From the NCBI GenBank assembly GCA_009929485.1, contig SAAJ01000022.1:1-50381 (forward strand): a DNA stretch of 50,381 nucleotides, written 5' to 3'. Below, one piece after another: positions 44,309-50,381 of this stretch (within the stretch, counting starts at the first letter, position 1; each line of letters opens with the position of its first letter). The DNA comes from Negativicutes bacterium (GTDB lineage Bacteria > Bacillota > Negativicutes > Anaeromusales > Anaeromusaceae). The position numbers were made by a program, and so were the translations under genes. The notes below the pieces were generated by a model. It was not told the origin of the DNA. It worked only from the letters and a program-made list of their open reading frames with translations, and searched no databases.

Positions 44309-44338
44309 TTGACAGGCGAGGAGACAAAGGAATACACT
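44309..44338 (+). promoter_or_regulatory. Promoter of the marR-mfs unit
   Basis: TTGACA (44309-44314) and TACACT (44333-44338) with an 18-nt spacer. A 12-bp palindrome follows at 44352. Confidence 0.6.
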
Positions 44339-44351
44339 AACAAAAAAATAG

Positions 44352-44363
44352 TTAACCGGTTAA
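44352..44363. promoter_or_regulatory. Palindromic operator before the MarR gene
   Basis: TTAACCGGTTAA is a perfect 12-bp palindrome near the predicted transcription start and about 33 bp before the gene. It is a likely site for self-repression by the MarR protein. Confidence 0.6.
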
Positions 44364-44395
44364 GTATTTTAAAACCGTAAAACAGGAGGGTGTCG

Positions 44396-44848
44396 ATGGA
44401 TTTGCACGGGATTTTTCACGGGTTGCACCAAGCGGTACGCGGCATTGACAAAGGCGTCAACCAAGTGTTGGCGCCTTATGGGATTTCCGCCTCGGAATGG
44501 GCGGTGCTGACGTCGCTGGACAAGTGGGGCGAGTTGACGCAAAAAGCGTTGGCTGAGTATATGCATTTAGAGGCGGCGGCGATTTCCAAGAGCGTCGCCA
44601 AGCTGGAAGCGAAAGGCCTTGTGGTGCGCAAAGAAGGCTTGGACCGCCGGGAACGCAAGGTCGCCTTGGCGGCTAAGGCGAAACAGGCCTATGCCTGCTG
44701 GATGGAATGTACAGGCAGGCATCGCCAGGCAGTGCTGGCTGATTTTACGGCTGAGGAGCTGCAGGCGCTTTTACAGGCGCTGCAGCGTTTGCAACAGAAC
44801 GCGGACCAATGGAAGGAAAATGAGGTGGCAACGCATGAGCAAGAGTAA
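44396..44848 (+). CDS. MarR-family transcriptional regulator
   Basis: 150 aa with the winged-helix core of MarR (about 28-120; ISASEWAVLTSLDKWGELTQ then the recognition helix LEAAAISKSVAKLEAKGLV and the wing REGLDRRERKV-like region). It probably represses the adjacent MFS gene and itself. The start at 44396 follows AGGAGG by 6 nt; the GTG at 44390 is too close to that site. Its last 14 nt overlap the MFS gene. The ligand is unknown. Confidence 0.92.
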   Translation: MDLHGIFHGLHQAVRGIDKGVNQVLAPYGISASEWAVLTSLDKWGELTQKALAEYMHLEAAAISKSVAKLEAKGLVVRKEGLDRRERKVALAAKAKQAYACWMECTGRHRQAVLADFTAEELQALLQALQRLQQNADQWKENEVATHEQE

Positions 44849-46034
44849 TTCGGAATCATTGTGGACCAAACGCTATATATTGACAATTCTGGGGATGTTG
44901 TTTGTTTTTGTGCCATATTCGCTGTATTTACCGATTATGCCCTTGTATGTATTGGAAGAATTGGGGCAGAGCGTGGAAATGGCCGGCTTAAGCAATGCCT
45001 TGTTTTTACTGGCGTCGGTCTTGTTTCGTACGCAGACGGCGGGTTTGGAAAGTCGCTTTGGACATCGCAAGGTGCTGCTGGGCAGCTCCTTTCTTTTCTT
45101 TCTCTCGCATCTGTTGTTTTTAGTGGCGGCGCAGCCGCTGTGGGTGCTGTCAGTGCGCTTTTTTGGCGGAGCTTGTTTTGCTATTGCCAATACGGCCATT
45201 ATGTCCATGGGCAGTCGTTTTGTGCCGGACAGCCGTAAAGGGGAGGGCATCGCATACTTGACTACGGTAGTAACGGCCGGTTCCGCTATTGGACCCTTTG
45301 TGGGTTTGAAATTAGAAGCTCTTTTTGGCTTTCAGGCGATTTTTCTTTTTTGCGGTCTCTCAACGTTGCTCGGTTGGGCCTTGTTGTTACCGATTCGGGA
45401 GAAAACACAAGTCGCCTTTGCACAAGAGCTTACTTTTTCACCGAAGAAACTTTTGGAATGGAAGGCTATCCCTGTGTGCAGCGTGATTTTGCTTGTGTCG
45501 ATCGCGTATGCAGGCGTGCTGACCTTTGCGGCGGTGTATGCTAAAGAACAAGGTTTGGCGGAGCTGACAGATTGGTTTTTTGTGGTTCTGGCGTTTTGTG
45601 CTGTCATGGTGCGGGTTTTCACCGGGCGCATTATGGATTTACATGGCCCTAATGTAGTATTGTATCCGGCGTTTGCACTTTTAGCGGCAGGCATGATTCT
45701 TTTGGGCGCTATGCCTTCCATGGTGGGCATGTTGGGGGCGGCGGCCTTGATTGGCGCTGGCTACGGCGTTCATGTGCCGACAGTACAAACTATTGCGGTG
45801 CAAAAATCGCGGCCCGAACGCGCCAGCGTGGTGACGGCAACGTATTTTACCTTTTTAGACTTGGGCCTGGCTGCGGGGGCGTATCTTTTGGGGACGCTGG
45901 TTTCTTCCTTTGGCTTAGGGCACATGTATTGGCTGCTGAGCTTTTTCGTTATCGCCGTCTGGGGCGTGTATGTGCTGGTCCATGGCCGGCATGTATTAGC
46001 TTCCAAGGCGGAATTGAATAAAGAACTGTCCTGA
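44835..46034 (+). CDS. Major facilitator superfamily transporter
   Basis: 399 aa with 12 hydrophobic segments. MFS features include the loop 2-3 motif near SRFGHRKVLLG (about 70) and the antiporter-like GPFVGLKLE region in helix 5. It is probably a drug or metabolite exporter under MarR control. The start at 44835 lies inside the end of the MarR gene; the longer frame upstream is a shadow. The substrate is not predictable. Confidence 0.9.
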   Translation: MSKSNSESLWTKRYILTILGMLFVFVPYSLYLPIMPLYVLEELGQSVEMAGLSNALFLLASVLFRTQTAGLESRFGHRKVLLGSSFLFFLSHLLFLVAAQPLWVLSVRFFGGACFAIANTAIMSMGSRFVPDSRKGEGIAYLTTVVTAGSAIGPFVGLKLEALFGFQAIFLFCGLSTLLGWALLLPIREKTQVAFAQELTFSPKKLLEWKAIPVCSVILLVSIAYAGVLTFAAVYAKEQGLAELTDWFFVVLAFCAVMVRVFTGRIMDLHGPNVVLYPAFALLAAGMILLGAMPSMVGMLGAAALIGAGYGVHVPTVQTIAVQKSRPERASVVTATYFTFLDLGLAAGAYLLGTLVSSFGLGHMYWLLSFFVIAVWGVYVLVHGRHVLASKAELNKELS

Positions 46035-46109
46035 GACGGTTGCTGCAAAGTATGGTATACTCATATTTTGATACGAACGTAAAGTTTGAAGAAGAAGAGA
46101 GTGATTGCC

Positions 46110-47591
46110 ATGCTGGTGCATCATTTGATATTTCAGGGAAAACAAGAGGATTTTGCTTTTCTGGGGGCCCGCGATGAAGCGGTTACGTACAGGCAATTGC
46201 AAAGCAATGTTGCAGCCTATCGCAACTTTTTTTACGCCCAGGGCGTTCGGGAAGGAGAAAATGTAGGCCTTTTTTCTAAAAACTGTGTGGAATTTGTGTA
46301 CAGCTATCTGGCTATTGTTAGTTTAGGGGCGGTCGTAGTGCCTCTTAACTTTCAATTAACGGAACAAGAGGCAGCGTATATTTTGCAAGATGCCCAGGTA
46401 AAGCACCTGGTGACGGAACGGGATATGGATTTGCCTGTAACACGCTTGGTGTTTTCGAAATTTAAAGAGATTGTAGCGCTGGCGAACGATCCGGCGGCGC
46501 CGGTGTTGGAGGGCAGTCCGGAAAATGAGCAGCGGCCCTGTGCCATTATTTATACCTCGGGTACCACGGGGAAACCCAAAGGGGCGGTGCTGAGCCATCG
46601 GAATCTAATTAGCAATGCGCATTCCTATCGGCAGGTGCTGCCGATGGTCCCGGAAGACCGCGTACTTTGCGTGCTGCCCATGTATCACTGCTTTGCCTGG
46701 ACCTGCTCTGTGCTGACGACCTTGTTGGGCGGCGCGGCGATTACTATTTTAGACGCTTTTGCGCCTAAAGAGACGCTGGCGGCCATCCGTGAGTACCAGG
46801 TTACGGTCATTTATGCGGTGCCTACGATGTACAATGTGTTGTTGCGCACAGGAGAAGAGCCGGATTTGGCGAGCCTGCGCGCCTGCATATCCGGCGGCGC
46901 GCCGTTGCCGGAAAAAATAGCCAAGCGGTTTCAAGAAAAATTTGGCCAAGAAATTTTAGAAGGGTACGGCTTGTCCGAGGCTTCGCCGGTGGTGAGCTTG
47001 AACCCGCCAGGCCGAGTAAAGCCCTGCTCCATCGGGCGGCCTCTTCCAGCGGTGACAGTGAAAATAGACGGCGGCAAAGGGATCGTGCCGCCTGGGACGG
47101 TAGGGGAACTCTTGGTCCAAGGCCCTAATGTCATGCTGGGGTACTATAATCTGCCGCAGGAGACGGCGAGAGCCTTGCGCCAAGGTTGGCTGCACACGGG
47201 CGACTTGGCGTATCTTGATGCGGAAGGCTACATTTACATTGTTGATCGCCTCAAAGATATGATTATTGTCAGCGGCGAAAACATCTATCCGCGGGAGATT
47301 GAAGAATTATTATATAAGTATCCCGGTGTTATAGAGGCTGCCGTTATCGGCGTGCCGGATGAACTGCGCGGGCAGGCGGCCCGGGCGTATCTTGTTTTTG
47401 CGGAAGGATATGTTTTTAACAAAAAAGAGCTGCGCGACTATTTGCAGGCAGTTCTGGCGGCGTATAAAGTTCCCAAAGACTTTGTCGTGCTGGATGTGCT
47501 GCCGAAGAATCAGACCGGCAAGATTTTGAAGCGCGTTTTGCGTGACCGGGCGTTAGGCGAAGAAGCGGACAGGGAAGAGAAAGAAGAATAA
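46110..47591 (+). CDS. Acyl-CoA synthetase (AMP-forming, long-chain type)
   Basis: 493 aa of the ANL superfamily. It has A3 IIYTSGTTGKPKGAV (about 149-163), A5 EGYGLSEASPVVS (about 287-299), A7 GWLHTGDLAYLD (about 364-375) and the catalytic Lys in PKNQTGKILKRVLR (about 469-482). It activates a carboxylic acid, most likely a fatty acid, to its CoA ester. The start at 46110 is preferred over an upstream TTG-started frame; the ribosome binding site is weak (AAGAGAG). It may form a unit with the hydrolase gene 21 nt after it. Confidence 0.92.
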   Translation: MLVHHLIFQGKQEDFAFLGARDEAVTYRQLQSNVAAYRNFFYAQGVREGENVGLFSKNCVEFVYSYLAIVSLGAVVVPLNFQLTEQEAAYILQDAQVKHLVTERDMDLPVTRLVFSKFKEIVALANDPAAPVLEGSPENEQRPCAIIYTSGTTGKPKGAVLSHRNLISNAHSYRQVLPMVPEDRVLCVLPMYHCFAWTCSVLTTLLGGAAITILDAFAPKETLAAIREYQVTVIYAVPTMYNVLLRTGEEPDLASLRACISGGAPLPEKIAKRFQEKFGQEILEGYGLSEASPVVSLNPPGRVKPCSIGRPLPAVTVKIDGGKGIVPPGTVGELLVQGPNVMLGYYNLPQETARALRQGWLHTGDLAYLDAEGYIYIVDRLKDMIIVSGENIYPREIEELLYKYPGVIEAAVIGVPDELRGQAARAYLVFAEGYVFNKKELRDYLQAVLAAYKVPKDFVVLDVLPKNQTGKILKRVLRDRALGEEADREEKEE

Positions 47592-47612
47592 ATACGAAGA
47601 GGAGGGTTTGCT

Positions 47613-48506
47613 GTGAGCTCCATAAAAGAAGGGTTTCTTACGGTGCCTGGAGGAAAAGCATGGTATCGCATTGTAGGCAATGACCGGCCAGGTATTCCGC
47701 TGGTAACTCTGCATGGCGGTCCCGGAGCGCCGCATGATTATTTGGAGCCGTTAGAAGGCTTGGCGGATGAACGGCCTGTTATTTTTTACGATCAGCTTGG
47801 CTGCGGTAATTCGGAACGGCCCGATGACCTTGCTTTGTGGAATAATGGTCGCTTTATTGATGAGCTGCTCAAGGTGCAGGAAGGGCTCGGGCTTACTAAG
47901 ATTCATCTTATGGGACAATCTTGGGGAACTCTTTTGGCAGGCGAATACATGTTGCGTGAGAAGCCGCAGCATGTATGCAGCTTGATTTTGTCAGGCCCCT
48001 TTTTTAGCGCCAGCCGTTGGCTTGCAGATCAACAGAATTATCTTGCAGGGTTGCCGGAAGAGATTCAGACGGTTGTCCGGCAGGCTGAAGCGATGAAAGA
48101 GTTTGACTCACCAGCTTATCAAGAGGCGATGCGCGTGTTTTATAGTAAGCATGTTTGTCGCCTTAATCCTTGGCCTGAAGCCATGAACCGAACTATTGAG
48201 AAAATGGGTGTTCCTGTTTACCTGAGTATGTGCGGGCCGAGTGAGTTTACCATGACAGGAAGTCTTAAAAATACCGAATTAGTAAACCGGTTAAAAGAAA
48301 TTAAGGTTCCTGTTCTGTTTACTTGCGGTCGTTATGATGAGGCGACTCCAAAGACTACCGCGATTTATCAGCAGGCCTTGCCTGGTTCTGAAATGGTGGT
48401 CATAGAAGACGCATCGCACGAGCATCACCTGGAAAAGCCCCAAGAGTATCTTAAGCTTGTGAGAAATTTTTTGCGACGCATAGAGGGCAAGGAAACTGTA
48501 AAATAA
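47613..48506 (+). CDS. Proline iminopeptidase-like alpha/beta hydrolase (S33)
   Basis: 297 aa. The oxyanion HGGPGAPHDY (about 31-40), the nucleophile elbow GQSWGTLLA (Ser about 105), the Asp in CGRYDEATP (about 246) and the His in DASHEHHLE (about 271) complete the triad. It would release N-terminal Pro from peptides (EC 3.4.11.5) or act on related amides. That fits with the proline-oxidation operon elsewhere in the window, but the link is only suggestive. The start is GTG at 47613, with GAGGAGGG upstream. Confidence 0.9.
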   Translation: MSSIKEGFLTVPGGKAWYRIVGNDRPGIPLVTLHGGPGAPHDYLEPLEGLADERPVIFYDQLGCGNSERPDDLALWNNGRFIDELLKVQEGLGLTKIHLMGQSWGTLLAGEYMLREKPQHVCSLILSGPFFSASRWLADQQNYLAGLPEEIQTVVRQAEAMKEFDSPAYQEAMRVFYSKHVCRLNPWPEAMNRTIEKMGVPVYLSMCGPSEFTMTGSLKNTELVNRLKEIKVPVLFTCGRYDEATPKTTAIYQQALPGSEMVVIEDASHEHHLEKPQEYLKLVRNFLRRIEGKETVK

Positions 48507-48621
48507 GAAGGGGCGTATAGTCTGGTTAGCGAAACAGAGCAGAATGCCGCCTGGTAAATACCAAACACTTGATTTTGCGTGCTTATTATTATATAATAAT
48601 GATAATTCAATAGTCTCTTTT

Positions 48622-48663
48622 TATGGAGGAGCCTGTCACCAAGGGCTTCTCCTATTCTTTTTT
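48622..48663 (+). terminator. Probable terminator downstream of the hydrolase gene
   Basis: GGAGGAGCC pairs with GGCTTCTCC around a short loop, followed by TATTCTTTTTT. Confidence 0.7.
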
Positions 48664-48788
48664 ACAAAGAGGATAGAATTAGAACTCAATTGCATTGCAT
48701 AAAAATACTAAACATGCAAACAAAAAAGCATTCAGCGGTTTCACATTTCTGTTTCGTCCAATAAATCTAGGTCGTATTAATGCGAATC

Positions 48789-48836
48789 GGTCCGCAAAAA
48801 GGTCCGCAAAAAGGTCCGCAAAAAGGTCCGCAAAAA
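48789..48836 (+). repeat. Four perfect tandem copies of a 12-bp unit
   Basis: GGTCCGCAAAAA is repeated exactly four times without interruption. In one frame it encodes an RSAK tetrapeptide repeated four times, but that ORF has no ribosome binding site. A simple-sequence repeat of this type can vary in copy number by slippage. Confidence 0.9.
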
Positions 48837-48890
48837 TGGCTCCAAGGATTTACAATTTACACGAGCATGGTACCTTAGGCAACAACGAGA

Positions 48891-48928
48891 AAAATCCTTC
48901 CAAGCTACATCTGGAAGGATTTTTTTAC
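48891..48928. terminator. Bidirectional terminator
   Basis: AAAATCCTTCCA (48891-48902) and TGGAAGGATTTT (48912-48923) form a perfect 12-bp stem. It lies just past the end of the minus-strand toxin gene (48954). Confidence 0.88.
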
Positions 48929-48953
48929 TGAACGCCTATATTCTATATTGATC

Positions 48954-49271
48954 CTACAGTAACCAGCCATAATCTTGCCGAGTATCCACAACCGCATCCA
49001 CGTTCACGACGGAGCCCTTGATCTGATAAATCAAAAGATACCTCTTCTCAAGCAGAAGCTTGCGGTATTTCCCCTGCGTAATCAATGGGTCAATCAATAC
49101 GGGGTTCCTTTCTGGATACTGTTCCAACGATTTGGCCTTACTTTGGAAATCTTCAATAAGCCGTGTGGCTGCCGCTTCATTGACCTGGGCTAGAAAGCGG
49201 GCATGAGATACGAGCATTTGGCCAGCTCCCTCAGAGATAATAACCGTAAATACTTTAGTTTCGCTGTCCAT
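48954..49271 (-). CDS. Type II toxin, RelE/ParE family
   Basis: 105 aa with the RelE/ParE fold: an N-terminal strand, two helices (AGQMLVSHARFLAQVNEAAATRLIEDF, shown in part), the central YRKLLLEKRYLLIYQIKG beta-hairpin and a final DAVVDTRQDY strand. RelE-type toxins cleave mRNA on the ribosome, while ParE types act on gyrase; the sequence does not decide. It overlaps the antitoxin gene by 17 nt and lies second in the operon. Confidence 0.88.
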   Translation of the reverse strand: MDSETKVFTVIISEGAGQMLVSHARFLAQVNEAAATRLIEDFQSKAKSLEQYPERNPVLIDPLITQGKYRKLLLEKRYLLIYQIKGSVVNVDAVVDTRQDYGWLL

Positions 49272-49542
49272 CCAGCACCTCGCGAACAGCCGCCTTCATC
49301 ATACTGGATACATCATCTACAGAATGACCAGAACTACCTTGTAAACGGCTTTCTTCGGCCAAAAGCAGACTTTCCCGCAAACGAAGCATGCTTTCCCTGC
49401 GTGCATAAGACGCAATATCCATAACCACAAGGTCGCCCTCTCCATTCTTGGTTAGATAAACCGGCTCTCCTGAGCGCTTGCACAATTCTGATATCGCATT
49501 ATAATTCTTACGGATTGCTGCAGATGGCTTTATATTCATCAT
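49255..49542 (-). CDS. Type II antitoxin, Phd/YefM family
   Basis: 95 aa. The N-terminal Phd/YefM DNA-binding fold (IKPSAAIRKNYNAISELCKRSGEPVYLTKNGEGDLVVMD, shown in part, about 4-42) is followed by a helical toxin-binding tail. It neutralises the downstream toxin and should repress the operon. ATG at 49542 or the next codon; TAGGAG precedes it. Direct repeats upstream at 49570-49591 are a likely operator. Confidence 0.88.
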   Translation of the reverse strand: MMNIKPSAAIRKNYNAISELCKRSGEPVYLTKNGEGDLVVMDIASYARRESMLRLRESLLLAEESRLQGSSGHSVDDVSSMMKAAVREVLDGQRN

Positions 49543-49569
49543 AGCATTTCACTCCTATGCGTAGCATTA

Positions 49570-49591
49570 TTATATGCTTATTATATACTTA
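49570..49591. promoter_or_regulatory. Toxin-antitoxin operator candidate
   Basis: TTATATGCTTA (49570-49580) and TTATATACTTA (49581-49591) are 11-bp direct repeats, about one helical turn each. They lie about 30 bp upstream of the antitoxin start. Confidence 0.5.
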
Positions 49592-49662
49592 TACTACTAC
49601 CTATACTCGGATTTGTCCATAGCATTATCTTTTTGTATACATGCAATTTTAATGAAAAAAGA

Positions 49663-49691
49663 TTGACGTAAATCAAATAAAAGCTTATAAT
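49663..49691 (+). promoter_or_regulatory. Strong sigma-A promoter for the small-protein cassette
   Basis: TTGACG (49663-49668) and TATAAT (49686-49691) with the ideal 17-nt spacer. It is followed by GGAAGGAGGTG and a TTG start. Confidence 0.8.
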
Positions 49692-49716
49692 AAAGACATA
49701 GGAAGGAGGTGAAAAG

Positions 49717-49854
49717 TTGGATGACACCGAAAAGCTCCTAGACACAGCGACTAAGCTAGTCGGTATCGCCGCAGGGCTGATAACGATAACGAAAGCCCTA
49801 AAGGAGCAAAAGAGAAGGCCCCGAAACCGCAAGCCTCGCAAGCAAAAACGGTAA
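49717..49854 (+). CDS. Tiny protein with one hydrophobic segment and basic tail
   Basis: 45 aa starting with TTG at 49717, behind an almost ideal AAGGAGGTG at an 8-nt distance. A moderately hydrophobic stretch (TKLVGIAAGLITITKAL, about 12-28) is followed by a very basic tail (about 13 Lys/Arg in the last 16 residues). This layout resembles small membrane-active or holin-like peptides, but no family is recognised. The minus-strand ORF across it is incidental. Confidence 0.6.
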   Translation: MDDTEKLLDTATKLVGIAAGLITITKALKEQKRRPRNRKPRKQKR

Positions 49855-49864
49855 CGGAGCCAAA

Positions 49865-49888
49865 GAGGGGGAGGAAACTCCCCTTCCT
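49865..49888 (+). other. GC-rich hairpin after the 45-aa gene
   Basis: GGGGAG-GAAA-CTCCCC within a longer GAGG...CCTC stem; no T-run follows. It is possibly a transcript-processing or partial-termination element within the cassette. Confidence 0.5.
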
Positions 49889-49927
49889 CTTAATAAAACT
49901 ATACCATAAGGTGTTGATCCAATAAAG

Positions 49928-50128
49928 ATGAAAATAAACAGAACAATAGGTCTGCTGGTGTTGGTGCTAATCCCTATCGTTATTTCGGCAGTTCAAAACG
50001 GTTTTGACGCGCTTGGCGCTGCTGCAATTTTGGTTGTGGCTATGGCCTTGGCGGTTGAGGTGCTGAAGCAAATTAAACAGAGCGAAGGGGAGCGAGGAAA
50101 TGAGCGAAAGCCAAAGAGGCGGCGCTAG
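49928..50128 (+). CDS. Small membrane protein of the terminal cassette
   Basis: 66 aa with two hydrophobic segments (about 7-23 and 28-46) and a charged C-terminus. It resembles small holin-type or unknown phage membrane proteins in layout only. Its ribosome binding site is weak (AAGGTG, 14 nt upstream). Its last 29 nt overlap the next gene in another frame. Confidence 0.55.
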   Translation: MKINRTIGLLVLVLIPIVISAVQNGFDALGAAAILVVAMALAVEVLKQIKQSEGERGNERKPKRRR

Positions 50129-50294
50129 GCCCGGAGCGGGAAGAAAAAAAGGCGAAAAAGACCCTCGCCCGCAGCACCAAGTCCGCGCCGACGAAACCGA
50201 GTGGGACGTGATTAAGCGCTTTGCGTCCTTGGCGAAAAAGGGTAACTTGGACGCGTGCCGAGAGTTTGTGGAGAAGATGGAGAAGGGGCTGTGA
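50100..50294 (+). CDS. Small protein with phage-type GARPGAGRKKG motif
   Basis: 64 aa. The N-terminal GGARPGAGRKKGEKDPRP segment is common at the start of small phage and mobile-element proteins, including some small terminase-like and DNA-binding proteins. The rest (ADETEWDVIKRFASLAKKG) is helical. GCGAGGAA precedes the ATG. It is the last gene of a three-gene cassette ending in a strong terminator. Confidence 0.6.
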   Translation: MSESQRGGARPGAGRKKGEKDPRPQHQVRADETEWDVIKRFASLAKKGNLDACREFVEKMEKGL

Positions 50295-50332
50295 CAAAAT
50301 GAGGAATCATTTTGTCCACAGCTCCTTTTTTG
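50284..50332 (+). terminator. Intrinsic terminator of the terminal cassette
   Basis: GGGGCTGTG-ACAAAATGA and TCATTTTGT-CCACAGCTCC form a long, slightly imperfect stem of about 18 bp, followed by TTTTTT. Confidence 0.88.
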
Positions 50333-50381
50333 TGTCCATTTTGATTTTTTCACAAGATAAATCCGAAAAAAGAGTATACGC

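Larger units (their letters stand above)
48507..48953. other. Intergenic region with repeats and two terminator-like hairpins
   Basis: No gene is supported. It holds a Fur-like AATAATGATAATTCAAT stretch at about 48594-48610, a terminator-like hairpin (48622-48663), a 4x12-bp tandem repeat (48789-48836) and a bidirectional terminator (48891-48928). The base composition is AT-richer than in the genes upstream, which marks the start of accessory-type DNA. Confidence 0.6.

Noticed and set aside
48590-48612. Fur-box-like sequence after the hydrolase gene
   Set aside because: The core TAATGATAATT matches site 1 of feoA, but no gene lies downstream and the flanks are simple AT-rich sequence, so it may be chance.
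48789-48836. Possible CRISPR array
   Set aside because: The 12-bp units are contiguous with no spacers, so this is a simple tandem repeat.
48695-48931. ORF of 78 codons containing RSAK repeats
   Set aside because: It has no ribosome binding site, covers a tandem repeat and a terminator stem, and its product resembles no protein.
49581-49841. Minus-strand ORF of 86 codons at the small-protein cassette
   Set aside because: It is antisense to a promoter and a gene with a near-ideal ribosome binding site, and it has no ribosome binding site of its own.

Overview
The window looks like chromosome of an anaerobic, diderm Firmicute of the Negativicutes, most like the Sporomusaceae (Anaeromusa/Anaeroarcus/Pelosinus type). 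This is an inference from protein style and gene content: two sigma-54 activators with matching -24/-12 promoters, a PTS-dependent dihydroxyacetone kinase, a multi-subunit amino-acid dehydrogenase, a Tat-exported [FeFe] hydrogenase, strong Firmicute-type ribosome binding sites, and a GC content that appears to be near 50%. No rRNA, tRNA, CRISPR array, transposase or complete prophage was seen.

Layout. 1-750: a small zinc-ribbon protein and part of a repeat family. 750-8660: a 2-keto-3-deoxygluconate (KDG) catabolic island. It holds an IclR regulator divergent from kduI-kduD, a TIM-barrel isomerase, the KDG permease kdgT, the kinase kdgK, a LacI-family regulator and the KDPG aldolase. Together they take 5-keto-4-deoxyuronate or imported KDG to pyruvate and glyceraldehyde-3-phosphate. 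9024-13155: a P-type ATPase and a two-domain polyphosphate:AMP phosphotransferase. 13979-17477: a tightly coupled envelope cluster (membrane protein, unknown protein, lipoprotein, glutathionylspermidine-synthase-like ATP-grasp enzyme, DUF350 protein), recalling the E. coli yjfLMC genes.

17702-24385: a sigma-54 activator with an N-terminal HPr-like domain, followed by a sigma-54 promoter and dhaK-dhaL-dhaM-ptsH-ptsI. This is a complete PEP to dihydroxyacetone phosphate relay in one operon. 24504-30949: a second sigma-54 activator, a second sigma-54 promoter and five genes for an HcnABC/archaeal-proline-dehydrogenase-like complex. Next comes a delta-1-pyrroline-5-carboxylate dehydrogenase, so proline (or hydroxyproline) oxidation to glutamate is the likely job. 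31240-34677: an orphan amino-acid-binding lipoprotein behind a promoter plus hairpin leader, uracil-DNA glycosylase and seryl-tRNA synthetase. 34711-37181: an EAL/HDOD protein and an HD-GYP protein.

37310-44158: a membrane protein, Fur-box-preceded feoA-feoB, a Cys-rich mini-protein, and a three-gene module of Tat-signal [FeFe] hydrogenase, HybA-like ferredoxin and NrfD/HybB-like quinone-interacting membrane protein. This module is the most unusual catalytic system in the window. 44396-48506: a MarR/MFS pair, an acyl-CoA synthetase and a proline-iminopeptidase-like hydrolase. 48507-50381: AT-richer accessory DNA with a tandem 12-bp repeat, a RelE/Phd-type toxin-antitoxin pair and three tiny proteins behind a strong promoter, one carrying a motif common in phage genes.

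Structure beyond genes includes a dispersed ~110-165 bp repeat family with imperfect terminal inverted repeats (three copies), a separate ~100-bp palindromic element, paired operator-like palindromes for several regulators, and strong intrinsic terminators at most operon ends.
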